Source of the DNA: a virus
IMG/VR virus record: IMGVR_UViG_3300024354_000051
Span: 1-31,423 of that record
DNA: 31,423 bases
Direction: 5' to 3' (one strand)
The number at the start of each line of letters is the position of its first letter. The stretch's first letter is position 1. Under the pieces are notes generated by a model. That model searched no databases. It saw only the letters and a list, made by a program, of their open reading frames with translations, and had not been told where the DNA came from. Made by a program: the position numbers and the translations under genes. This document shows positions 22,801 to 28,352 of this stretch, one piece after another.

Positions 22801-24129
22801 AACACATTTAATAACAAGCAATCTGCAATTACTTTAACTACAACTGGTACAAGCGGTGCTGCGACATTTAGTGCTGGAACTTTAAATATACCACAATATC
22901 AAGCAGCATTAACAAACCCAGTAACTGGAACTGGTACAACAAACTATCATGCTAAGTTTACTGGAACATCAACTTTAGGTAATAGCTTAATTTATGATGA
23001 TGGTACAAATGTTGGTATAGGTACAACAAGTCCAGCACAAAAATTACAAGTTAATTCAACAACTGGAGATGGTTGTTATGTATCATCTTTTTTAACTACA
23101 ACTGGTGCTGCTGATACTGGTCCAATTTTAGCTTTTGGATTTAATGATGGCACGAACAATAGAGATGGAGTATATATAAAAGGTTTAAAAGAAAATTCAA
23201 CTTCTGGCAACTACGCATCTTATTTATCTTTTTTTACAAGACCAGCAGGTAGCGGACTTACGGAAAAAATGAGAATTACCTCTACTGGTAATGTTGGAAT
23301 TGGTACAAGTAGTCCAGCAAGTGTATTAGAAGTTGCAGGTACTCCTGTTGTTGGGGATGCATTAACAGGTATTATACAAACTTTAACAAATAATTCAACT
23401 GCATATAATGCTTCACCACAATCAGGTGTAGCATTTCAATATAAATATAATACTGGCGGTTCTCTTGTAACTGGTGGTGGTATTGCAGGATTAAAAGAAA
23501 ATGCCACAAGTGGTGATTATGCAACTGCATTAGGATTTTATACAAGAGCAAATGGTGGTAATATTACCGAAAGAATGCGTATTACAAGTGGGGGTATAAT
23601 TTTTATAAATAGAACTGGCTCTTGGACGACTTTTGGTGATTCTGGTGGAGCATCCATAAGTTCAGATGCAAATGGTAGTGCTTATTATGCAGTTTATGAT
23701 GGTGGAGAATCTTTAGGTTTATCAAGAAGAGGAAGTGATGGAACTATTGCATTATTTAGAAGGGCGACTGTAACTGTTGGAACAATATCAGTTACAGGTT
23801 CTGCAACATCATATAATCAATCTGGTTCTGATTTAAATTTAAAAAAGAATATTGAAGATTGGAATGAAAATGCTTTTGAATTATTTAAAGATTTAAAACC
23901 TAAATTATTTCATTTTAATAGTCAAGAAGATTCTGAAGAAAAAGTTAAGGGTTATATAGCCCAAGATAATATTGATAAATTCCCAGAAGCATATCCTAAA
24001 AATGATGAGGGATTTTATATGTATAACCCATCTGGTATGATGGTATATGTAATGAAAGCACTACAAGAAGCATATTCAAAAATTGAACAATTAGAGGCTA
24101 AAGTATCAGCATTAGAGAATAAATCATAA
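19891..24129 (+). CDS. Tail fibre with C-terminal S74 intramolecular chaperone domain
   Basis: 1412 residues from the ATG at 19891, which overlaps the preceding stop (ATGA). The shaft consists of recurring modules: (T/S)EGTNLYYTDARARGA-type units (five), YLSSTDWTTFNGKQAAL-type units (four), and TSVFGRTGAVVAQSGDYTT-type units (three). Near residues 1040 and 1135 there are NVGIGTTSPAQKLQV-type units that commonly precede S74 domains. The C-terminal ~100 residues form the self-cleaving chaperone: Ser1313 in SGSDLNLKKNI with Lys1318 five residues on, the same S-x4-K spacing as the endosialidase dyad. Cleavage would fall before Ser1313, releasing a chaperone ending in a coiled coil (YSKIEQLEAKVSALENK). 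It should form a trimeric receptor-binding fibre. Confidence 0.9.
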   Translation: MSTEITIQQDQIDINVDTTTIVIESPQGGYPLPSSVYSVFGRVGNVIAQDGDYNLTQLGDVTISNPLTGQALVYNGTAWVNNTETYTGTVTSVNMSVPTGLTISGNPITTAGTLAVGLASGYSIPTIASQSTWDTAYSRSLTSASVTGTTTKTLTLNEQGGGTITATWSDYDTAPVTSVFGRTGAVVAQSGDYTTLLVPENTNLYFTNQRARYAISGDATSGVVYSNTTGIIALDDIPNTSLLNDSITINGYLTPLGGTVTLTTTDVAEGTNLYYTQARFNSAFAAKTTTDLTEGTNLYFTNARAQAAITGTSPISVTSGNVSISQANSTTNGYLSSSDWISFNAKQAALTLTTTGNNGSATLVGSTLNVPTYTLAGLGGISLTGLSATSPLLYDNTTGTFSIQVANVSQNGYLSSTDWTTFNGKQAALSGTGFVKISGTIISYDNSTYLTTIEGITAGGELSGTYASPSLVNSAVTGKVLTGVNITGGTIQATDSILTGFGKLQNQINGLIGGSIYKGTWNASTNTPTLTSSVGTAGWYYIVNVAGSTNLNGITDWNVGDWAIFNGGVWQKVDNTDAVISVNGFTGAVSLTTSNISEGTNLYYTDARARGALSAGTGISYNSTTGVITNSAPDQTVSLTGAGTTSISGTYPNFTITSNDQYVGTVTSVGITSTSAALTISNTPITSSGNIGVNFAGTSGQYVAGDGSLATLPSLTGYVPYTGATQTVDLGAWDLNARGIKVNGTGGLGHVDMKHQSGAPTGSASSSTLYANVNGDIAWLNDHSYTMTLVASANTANRNYTLPDASGTIALTSNISYPVTSVFGRTGAVTAQSGDYTTTQVTEGTNLYYTDARARGAISLTTTGNNGASTYNSTTGVLNVPTYTLAGLGGINLTSLSATSPLLYNNTTGVFSIQQASGSQAGYLSSADWTTFNSKQGALTFSSPLVNTAGTITINQATTSTNGYLSSTDWNTFNNKQSAITLTTTGTSGAATFSAGTLNIPQYQAALTNPVTGTGTTNYHAKFTGTSTLGNSLIYDDGTNVGIGTTSPAQKLQVNSTTGDGCYVSSFLTTTGAADTGPILAFGFNDGTNNRDGVYIKGLKENSTSGNYASYLSFFTRPAGSGLTEKMRITSTGNVGIGTSSPASVLEVAGTPVVGDALTGIIQTLTNNSTAYNASPQSGVAFQYKYNTGGSLVTGGGIAGLKENATSGDYATALGFYTRANGGNITERMRITSGGIIFINRTGSWTTFGDSGGASISSDANGSAYYAVYDGGESLGLSRRGSDGTIALFRRATVTVGTISVTGSATSYNQSGSDLNLKKNIEDWNENAFELFKDLKPKLFHFNSQEDSEEKVKGYIAQDNIDKFPEAYPKNDEGFYMYNPSGMMVYVMKALQEAYSKIEQLEAKVSALENKS
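20487..22830 (+). repeat. Intragenic shaft repeats in the tail fibre gene
   Basis: Five copies of an EGTNLYYT-type module begin near 20490, 20695, 20770, 21682 and 22416. Four YLSS-DW--FN-KQ modules begin near 20892, 21126, 22656 and 22776. The DNA of the copies is similar but not identical, giving many short direct repeats through which the shaft could recombine with other phage fibres. Confidence 0.8.
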
Positions 24130-24134
24130 ATTTG
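24127..24134 (+). promoter_or_regulatory. Promoter element TAAATTTG before the lysis cassette
   Basis: Overlaps the fibre stop codon and lies 15 bases before the ATG at 24150. An A-rich leader ending in ACGT joins it to that ATG, as in several other operons here. Confidence 0.48.
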
Positions 24135-24149
24135 TAAAAAATAAAACGT

Positions 24150-24305
24150 ATGATCACATTAACACAACAAGACTTACAACAATTAGAGGCAATTTTAGTT
24201 GATGCACCTTATAAGGTTGCACAACCAGTATTGGCTATTTTAACAAAAGCTATTCAATCCCAACAACAAGCACAACCAGTGCAAGAGCCAACAGTTGAGG
24301 GATAA
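24150..24305 (+). CDS. Small hypothetical protein (51 aa), first of the lysis operon
   Basis: ATG preceded by the ACGT leader motif and a promoter-like element; the TAA stop shares a base with the next ATG (TAATG). The product MITLTQQDLQQLEAILVDAP continues to a Gln/Pro-rich tail ending in VQEPTVEG. The sequence suggests two short amphipathic helices. Unknown function; small proteins of this kind are common next to phage fibre genes. Confidence 0.65.
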   Translation: MITLTQQDLQQLEAILVDAPYKVAQPVLAILTKAIQSQQQAQPVQEPTVEG

Positions 24306-24814
24306 TGAAAAATCTGTTCATAGCAGTTTTACTTGTGATTATGGGGTGGTTGATTTTCAGCCGCCCTATATCCAATATTGAGACTCGTACCGAGATAGAC
24401 ACAATCTATAATTACGACACTCTAAAAGTCTATAAAAAGGGCAAAGACATACCCTATAAAATATTAGACACTACCTACCTAATAGATGAGATTCACGACA
24501 CTCAATTTATAGTTAAGGACTATTCGCAAATAAAGGCTTATTCCGACACTATTTACAAGGACTCAAGCCGTTTTGTTATCAACGATACAATCGGTCAAAA
24601 TAAGATACTTTCAAGGGGATTTGAGGCACTATTACACGAAAAAACCATCATTAAAAATAATTATATCTTTGAGAATAGAAACAACCTTTATTTAGGTGTT
24701 ATCGGAGGCAAAGACAAAATCGGCTTAGGGGCTATTTATAGCACTAAAAAGGGAATGTTTATGTTGTCTTATGACAAACAAATAAATGTTGGCTATTTTA
24801 AAAAGATATATTGA
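24305..24814 (+). CDS. Membrane-anchored periplasmic protein (DUF6808-like, 169 aa)
   Basis: An N-terminal hydrophobic segment (LFIAVLLVIMGWLIFS, residues ~4-19) anchors the protein; the rest is hydrophilic and likely periplasmic, with 'IDTIYNYDTLKVYKKGKDIPY' and several YSDTIYKDS-type turns. The C-terminal part (NLYLGVIGGKDKIGLGAIYSTKKGMFMLSYD) looks like beta strands. Proteins with this anchor plus 'DTI..YDT' pattern are frequent beside lysis genes in Bacteroidota phages; their role is unknown, possibly in envelope disruption. Overlaps both neighbours by one base. Confidence 0.62.
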   Translation: MKNLFIAVLLVIMGWLIFSRPISNIETRTEIDTIYNYDTLKVYKKGKDIPYKILDTTYLIDEIHDTQFIVKDYSQIKAYSDTIYKDSSRFVINDTIGQNKILSRGFEALLHEKTIIKNNYIFENRNNLYLGVIGGKDKIGLGAIYSTKKGMFMLSYDKQINVGYFKKIY

Positions 24815-25113
24815 TGGCAACAAGCAAAAAAATCGGAGTAAATCCTCTCCCAATTTCGTTCAAGGATTTCGCAAAAAACCCAATTGTAGGCACATTATTC
24901 GTTGTCTTGATTGGGATTTCTTATTTATACATAGACATAAAAGGTACATTTCAAGGTCAAATCCAAAGCCAGGAGTTTAGGATCAGTAACCTTGAGCATA
25001 AAGATTCTATAAAAACACAAGCATTAATTGAGTGTAAAACGGCTTTAAGTGCTACAAATACCAAGTTGGAGACTTTGGATGCAATGGGAGCCATTAAAAA
25101 ATCAGTAAACTAA
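24814..25113 (+). CDS. Single-span membrane protein with helical tail (99 aa)
   Basis: A hydrophobic stretch (VGTLFVVLIGISYLYI, about residues 25-42) is followed by a helix that could form a coiled coil (QIQSQEFRISNLEHKDSIKTQALIECKTAL). The ATG at 24814 overlaps the preceding stop (TGATG). Position suggests a lysis role, for instance an inner-membrane spanin or holin regulator, but no family is recognised. Confidence 0.6.
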   Translation: MATSKKIGVNPLPISFKDFAKNPIVGTLFVVLIGISYLYIDIKGTFQGQIQSQEFRISNLEHKDSIKTQALIECKTALSATNTKLETLDAMGAIKKSVN

Positions 25114-25442
25114 TGAAAGCGTTTATATTAACTTTTTTATTCTCTGGGATGTTGTTCATAAGTAATAAGGTAGCAAAGGCACCAGAGGTATCTAATGAAG
25201 ACAAAGAGTTTGAGCAGTTAATGAGTGATTTTAATAAAACAATGGAGCATAATAAGATTATGCAATCCAAAGCTGACTCAACAAAGGATCAAATTATAAT
25301 TGAGACAACTAAGGAAATTAGTAAACTTTCAAACGAAAACAAACAATTAAAAACCGAGTTAAATGAGGTCAAAGCGATTCTTGATAGTGTTATCGTTGAT
25401 ACTGGTCGTGCGTTCGAGTTACTGCCAATATCCCATAACTAA
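25113..25442 (+). CDS. Inner-membrane spanin-like protein (109 aa)
   Basis: The N-terminal ~18 residues (AFILTFLFSGMLFIS) form a signal-anchor. Residues ~30-95 are a charged helix with coiled-coil character (EQLMSDFNKTMEHNKIM, EISKLSNENKQLKTELNEVKAILDSV). This is the layout of Rz-type i-spanins. The next gene starts inside it in another frame, as Rz1 does within Rz. There is no sequence match to lambda Rz; the call is from topology and gene arrangement. Confidence 0.55.
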   Translation: MKAFILTFLFSGMLFISNKVAKAPEVSNEDKEFEQLMSDFNKTMEHNKIMQSKADSTKDQIIIETTKEISKLSNENKQLKTELNEVKAILDSVIVDTGRAFELLPISHN

Positions 25443-25758
25443 GATAATAGGTCAAGATACTGTTGTTATAATGACCTTAAAACAAGGCGAAGAAATAAAC
25501 AACTTTTATAGGAACTACAACAAACAAATAGTCTTATTAAAGGATTCAATAAAAATTAAAAGACAAGATTATGATAGCTTATATAAAACAATTGCTGCTA
25601 AAACAGATTCATTCTATTCTTGGAAATATCGATATGGACTCAACAAAGCCATCTTCGAAGCGAGGGAGACCGACCAAGAAAAAATCAACAAAATCCACGC
25701 ATTAAGCAAGATATTGTTGATGTTTATTATTATTTTACAATTCTCACAATTACATTAA
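25363..25758 (+). CDS. Exported spanin-partner-like protein (131 aa), overlapping the upstream gene
   Basis: Begins 80 bases inside the preceding gene in a different frame. A clear signal sequence (FLIVLSLILVVRSSYCQ) ends with a Cys at residue 21; the 'SSYC' is not a standard lipobox, so this may be either a lipoprotein or a normal signal peptide with cleavage before Gln, common in Bacteroidota. The middle is a charged helix (NNFYRNYNKQIVLLKDSIKIKRQDYDSL), and the C-terminus is hydrophobic (ILLMFIIILQF). The overlap and the exported N-terminus suggest the outer partner of a spanin pair, though the C-terminal hydrophobic end is unusual. Confidence 0.55.
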   Translation: MRSKRFLIVLSLILVVRSSYCQYPITKIIGQDTVVIMTLKQGEEINNFYRNYNKQIVLLKDSIKIKRQDYDSLYKTIAAKTDSFYSWKYRYGLNKAIFEARETDQEKINKIHALSKILLMFIIILQFSQLH

Positions 25759-25759
25759 T

Positions 25760-26008
25760 ATGATTAAGAATTTTATTTGGCATTTATTTAGCGACAAGAG
25801 TCCTTTAAACGCTGCAATCGCAATCGGAGTGGGTGCATTTCTTATGATGACAATCTTTGCTTTAGCGGACATTGGAACTGGGTTAATTCAAAAGGATTTA
25901 GTTGTTAGTGATACAATTTATCATTCATTTGTACTGATTGTATTTGCTGCATTCTTTAAATCGAGTTACGAAAACGTAAAAGGCAACAAGAACTTAAACA
26001 ATGAATAA
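25760..26008 (+). CDS. Holin-like protein, two transmembrane segments (82 aa)
   Basis: Two hydrophobic segments (AAIAIGVGAFLMMTIFALADIG, residues ~18-39, and FVLIVFAAFFKSS, residues ~56-68) and a charged C-terminus (YENVKGNKNLNNE). Size, topology and position before two cell-wall hydrolase genes match a class II holin, which forms inner-membrane pores and times lysis. No family motif is recognised. Confidence 0.6.
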   Translation: MIKNFIWHLFSDKSPLNAAIAIGVGAFLMMTIFALADIGTGLIQKDLVVSDTIYHSFVLIVFAAFFKSSYENVKGNKNLNNE

Positions 26009-26093
26009 AAGAGAAAAACAAGCATTTTTAGTCGGTGCAATCGTTTGGGTTGTATCTTTAACTTATTTTAGTATTAAATTATTAGAACGATGA
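26001..26093 (+). CDS. Tiny single-span membrane protein (30 aa)
   Basis: Its ATG lies eight bases before the end of the holin-like gene and its TGA overlaps the ATG of the M15 peptidase gene (ATGA), so it fits the chain of coupled genes. The product MNKREKQAFLVGAIVWVVSL continues to a basic end (KLLER): one membrane span with positive ends. It could modulate the holin. Too short to classify. Confidence 0.5.
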   Translation: MNKREKQAFLVGAIVWVVSLTYFSIKLLER

Positions 26094-26578
26094 AATTAAG
26101 CGAACATTTGGAACTTGCAGAGGTTACAAGAAGTGAAACGGCTAAAAGGCACGGAATAAGTAATATGCCTACGGCTGAACATATTGAGAATTTTAAGAAA
26201 TTGGCTGAAAATTGTTTTGAGCCTATTAGAAATCATTTTAGGGTTCCAATCCATTTATCTTCTGGGTATAGATCAGCTGAACTAAATGCTTGTACTCCTG
26301 GCAGTTCAAAAACATCCGATCATTGTTTTGGTCGTGCAATTGATATTGATATGGATATGAGTTCACATGGAATAACTAATAACGATGTATTTCATTGGGC
26401 AATTGCAAACTTAAAGTTTAAGCAAGTGATTGCAGAATATCCAGTTGATGGAAAATTGTCTTGGGTTCATATTAGTTATGATCCAAACAACTTAAAGCAA
26501 GAGATTTTGATTTGCGTTAAAAAAGATGGTAAACCACATTATTTACCATATAAAGGCAATGAAAGTTTAGTGAAATGA
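26090..26578 (+). CDS. Peptidase M15A-type endolysin (zinc carboxypeptidase/endopeptidase)
   Basis: 162 residues. The M15 zinc site is complete: H78 and D85 in 'SDHCFGRAIDIDMD' and H127 in 'SWVHISY'. 'HLSSGYRSAELN' (residues ~55-66) is the usual substrate-site segment. M15A enzymes cleave D-Ala-containing cross-links in peptidoglycan. No signal peptide is seen, so export depends on the holin. Overlaps the following muramidase gene by four bases, giving two hydrolases that cut different bonds. Confidence 0.9.
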   Translation: MKLSEHLELAEVTRSETAKRHGISNMPTAEHIENFKKLAENCFEPIRNHFRVPIHLSSGYRSAELNACTPGSSKTSDHCFGRAIDIDMDMSSHGITNNDVFHWAIANLKFKQVIAEYPVDGKLSWVHISYDPNNLKQEILICVKKDGKPHYLPYKGNESLVK

Positions 26579-27174
26579 TAAGTAAGAAAGCCATTGATTT
26601 GATTGTTCAATTTGAGGTTGGTGGCAAAAGTTACTATGACAAGGTTTTGCATCGACCTAACTTTCCAGGTTATGGAGGCATTAAGATTGGCATCGGTTAC
26701 AATTTGGCTTATACTTATCAAAAACAGATCATAAACGATTGGAGTGGGAATATTAACCCAAACTACTTTCCAGCGTTGTTTAGGGTGTTAGGGTTAAAAG
26801 GAATACCAGCCAAACAAATGTTAATTGGCGATTTGTTAAAGGTTACTATCCCTTACTTAAATGCTTATGATGTGTTGGTTAAAAGGACAATTCCTCGTTA
26901 TTATTTGATGGCTTTGGAAATATACCCAGAATTAAGCCTTTTAAACGAAGATACAAAGGGTGCAATTGTTTCGATGGTTATGTGTCGAGGAATTAAATTA
27001 GAGGGCGAAAATAGGGCTGAAATGAGGGAATTAGTGGATTTAATTGCCGACCAGGACTATGAGGGGATTGCAGATGCAGTGGAAAGGTCTAAAAGGCTAA
27101 ATGAGGCAAGGGGATTTGATGATTTGGTAAGGAGGCGAGAGGCAGAGGCAGACTTGATTTTTAATTCGATATAA
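26575..27174 (+). CDS. Lysozyme-like muramidase (GH24/pesticin-like)
   Basis: 199 residues. 'LIVQFEVGGKSYYDKVLHRPNFPGYGGIKIGIGYNLAY' near the N-terminus has the lysozyme arrangement: catalytic Glu14 in FE, then a G-rich 'GIKIGIGYNL' strand. The C-terminal half is helical (GAIVSMVMCRGIKLEGENRAEMRELVDLI; RSKRLNEARGFDDLVRRREAEADL), the last part being the common 'R...A.L' lysozyme ending. It should cut the glycan strands. It lacks a signal peptide. Last gene before the terminator and control region. Confidence 0.78.
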   Translation: MISKKAIDLIVQFEVGGKSYYDKVLHRPNFPGYGGIKIGIGYNLAYTYQKQIINDWSGNINPNYFPALFRVLGLKGIPAKQMLIGDLLKVTIPYLNAYDVLVKRTIPRYYLMALEIYPELSLLNEDTKGAIVSMVMCRGIKLEGENRAEMRELVDLIADQDYEGIADAVERSKRLNEARGFDDLVRRREAEADLIFNSI

Positions 27175-27183
27175 GGACTTCAT

Positions 27184-27200
27184 ACGTTTAAACCAAACGT
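27184..27200. repeat. Perfect inverted repeat ACGTTT-AAACC-AAACGT
   Basis: Six-base arms with a five-base spacer lie ten bases after the lysozyme stop and directly before the terminator hairpin. It may extend the terminator structure in RNA or be a protein-binding dyad. Confidence 0.7.
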
Positions 27201-27202
27201 TC

Positions 27203-27235
27203 CCCGCTTAGTTTCTACTATGGCGGGTTTTTTTT
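27203..27235 (+). terminator. Rho-independent terminator closing the lysis operon
   Basis: CCCGC (27203-27207) pairs with GCGGG (27223-27227), and inside it TAGT pairs with ACTA around a short TTCT loop. Eight T residues follow (27228-27235). It is placed 28 bases after the muramidase stop. Confidence 0.88.
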
Positions 27236-27242
27236 GCCCATT

Positions 27243-27269
27243 TGTTAAATATGTTAAAATATTGTTAAA
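27243..27269 (+). repeat. Three phased TGTTAAA direct repeats in an AT-rich stretch
   Basis: TGTTAAA occurs at 27243, 27252 and 27263, about one helical turn apart, within a stretch of some 50 bases that is nearly all A/T apart from the G of each repeat. This is upstream of the promoter at 27315. It could bind a regulator such as the nearby ribbon-helix-helix protein, act as an UP-type element, or be a DNA-unwinding element. Confidence 0.6.
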
Positions 27270-27289
27270 GTAAATAAATATTATAAATA

Positions 27290-27306
27290 GTGTACTTTGT
27301 GTACAC
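27290..27306. repeat. GTGTAC direct repeat and GTGTACAC palindrome near the early promoter
   Basis: GTGTAC is repeated at 27290 and 27299, and the second copy is part of the 8-base palindrome GTGTACAC (27299-27306). It lies over the expected -33 region of the promoter at 27315, a place where a repressor would bind. Confidence 0.5.
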
Positions 27307-27314
27307 ATTTCCCC

Positions 27315-27322
27315 TATCTTTG
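27315..27322 (+). promoter_or_regulatory. Probable early promoter, TATCTTTG
   Basis: Matches TAnnTTTG, with TTTG at 27296-27299 upstream (spacing about 15). It follows a terminator and repeat-rich DNA and precedes the whole early/replication gene set, which makes it the most likely early promoter. The leader to the ATG at 27392 is about 60 bases. Confidence 0.5.
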
Positions 27323-27340
27323 GTCTCACAATGCGTTTAG

Positions 27341-27367
27341 GTCGGTATCGCCAATGGAACAACCGAC
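27341..27367 (+). promoter_or_regulatory. Leader hairpin GTCGGT...ACCGAC in the early transcript
   Basis: Perfect six-base arms (27341-27346 and 27362-27367) enclose 15 bases. It lies between the promoter and the first early start codon, so the RNA would carry it in its 5' leader. There is no T tract after it, so it is not a terminator; it may stabilise the message or control translation. Confidence 0.5.
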
Positions 27368-27391
27368 ATACTTTAATCTTAAATAAAACGT

Positions 27392-27598
27392 ATGAAAGAA
27401 TTAATCGCCCAAATGAAAGAGGCAATGAAAATGACCTATTGCCTAAGAACTGACTGGGATTTTAACAATCTAAGCACAACCCAAAAAATGATCCTAAACA
27501 TTTACACAAACCTATTATTTGAATATAATGGGGATGAGGTAAAGGCTTTGGAGACATTATCAAACCGAATTGAATCACTTTTATTAAACTCTAAGTAA
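27392..27598 (+). CDS. Small early hypothetical protein (68 aa)
   Basis: First gene after the control region; its ATG follows the AAAACGT leader motif. The product is helical and amphipathic (LIAQMKEAMKMTYCLRTDWDFNNLSTTQKMILNIYTNLLFEY, read in parts) with no known motif. Early small proteins in phages often interfere with host functions, but nothing in the sequence indicates a target. Confidence 0.6.
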   Translation: MKELIAQMKEAMKMTYCLRTDWDFNNLSTTQKMILNIYTNLLFEYNGDEVKALETLSNRIESLLLNSK

Positions 27599-27599
27599 C

Positions 27600-27695
27600 A
27601 TGAACCAGTATCAAAAAGACTCAATCAAACCTATTTATGGCTTTATCATTGTTATGGTAGCCTTGTTATTAACGGCAATAGTCGAAAATTTATAA
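27600..27695 (+). CDS. Tiny membrane protein (31 aa)
   Basis: Starts two bases after the preceding stop and ends four bases before the next ATG. Polar N-terminus (MNQYQKDSIKP) then one hydrophobic segment (IYGFIIVMVALLLTAIV). The tight packing and clear membrane span favour a real gene. Function unknown. Confidence 0.48.
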   Translation: MNQYQKDSIKPIYGFIIVMVALLLTAIVENL

Positions 27696-27698
27696 GAT

Positions 27699-27902
27699 AT
27701 GAAAGGAACAATGACCATAAGAATCGATGATAAAACCAAAGAAAACATCGTAAAAGAAGCAAACAAACTTTACTCAACTCCAAGCCGTTTGGCTTACGAA
27801 ATCTTAAAACAACGATATGAAACTAACTCATCAAGCAAGACAACTAATCTTGCACAAAAGGGCAGCAATCTTATTGGAAATGCTAAAAAACGCACAAAGT
27901 AG
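27699..27902 (+). CDS. Ribbon-helix-helix-type DNA-binding protein (67 aa)
   Basis: 'GTMTIRIDDKTKENIVKEANKLYSTPSRLAYEILKQRYE', in order strand (MTIRID), helix (KTKENIVKEANKLY), turn (STPS), helix (RLAYEILKQRYE), is the Arc/MetJ ribbon-helix-helix pattern. Such small dimers bind operator repeats and act as repressors. The C-terminal tail is polar and basic (NAKKRTK). The phased repeats and palindrome upstream of the early promoter are natural candidate operators, which is an inference. Confidence 0.68.
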   Translation: MKGTMTIRIDDKTKENIVKEANKLYSTPSRLAYEILKQRYETNSSSKTTNLAQKGSNLIGNAKKRTK

Positions 27903-28101
27903 GAAAGATGTCTATGCCGTTGATTTATACAACCATAGATCAAATGGAGCCAACAATTACACAAGTGAAAACGACATTCTTATCAAGATTGCCAGAATTA
28001 ACGGAATCCAAAAGAGAATATTAAAATCTTATCACTTTTTGATTGTGGAACTCTATCAATTAACCGATGATTTTATCTTACCAGTAAATATAATATTCTA
28101 A
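27817..28101 (+). CDS. Hypothetical early protein (94 aa; start uncertain)
   Basis: In a different frame from the ribbon-helix-helix gene, which it overlaps by 86 bases if the ATG at 27817 is used. An ATG at 27880 would reduce overlap to 23 bases and give 73 residues. The product is helical at the start (QARQLILHKRAAILLEMLKNAQSRKDVYA) and end (RILKSYHFLIVELYQL). The stop overlaps the next ATG (TAATG). Function unknown. Confidence 0.55.
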   Translation: MKLTHQARQLILHKRAAILLEMLKNAQSRKDVYAVDLYNHRSNGANNYTSENDILIKIARINGIQKRILKSYHFLIVELYQLTDDFILPVNIIF

Positions 28102-28352
28102 TGACACCAAAAGAAAAAGCACAAGAATTAATAGATAAAATGAAAAGACCATTAAATGATGATTATTTTGTAGATTATAATCCTTATTATAAAGAATGTG
28201 CATTAATTGCAGTAGATGAAATAATAAAATCAAATCCATTAGAACCAAATGATACACCAGAATGGCTTCAACCAGAAGATTGGTTTTCAGATTCAAATAT
28301 ATCTGCTGAAAAATATTGGTTGGAAGTTAAAAAAGAGATAACAAATCTATGA
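28101..28352 (+). CDS. Small hypothetical protein common in Bacteroidota phages (83 aa)
   Basis: Begins 'MTPKEKAQELIDKM' and has 'KECALIAVDEIIKSNP', a combination I recognise from many Bacteroidota phage genes without known function. The C-terminal half is Trp-rich and acidic (EWLQPEDWFSDS). Its codons are distinctly more AT-rich (att, aat, gat, tta) than those of neighbouring genes, hinting at separate acquisition. Coupled on both sides (TAATG and ATGA). Confidence 0.68.
   Translation: MTPKEKAQELIDKMKRPLNDDYFVDYNPYYKECALIAVDEIIKSNPLEPNDTPEWLQPEDWFSDSNISAEKYWLEVKKEITNL

Noticed and set aside
27098-27183. Minus-strand ATG preceded by ACGT at 27181-27187 (CATACGT)
   Set aside because: It resembles the start-context motif in reverse, but the frame it opens is only about 28 codons and antisense to the muramidase; the match is part of the inverted repeat before the terminator.
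27331-27453. 40-codon frame starting in the early leader and overlapping the first early gene
   Set aside because: It has no upstream start context and runs through the leader hairpin; the downstream frame with the ACGTATG start is the better gene. A leader peptide cannot be excluded.
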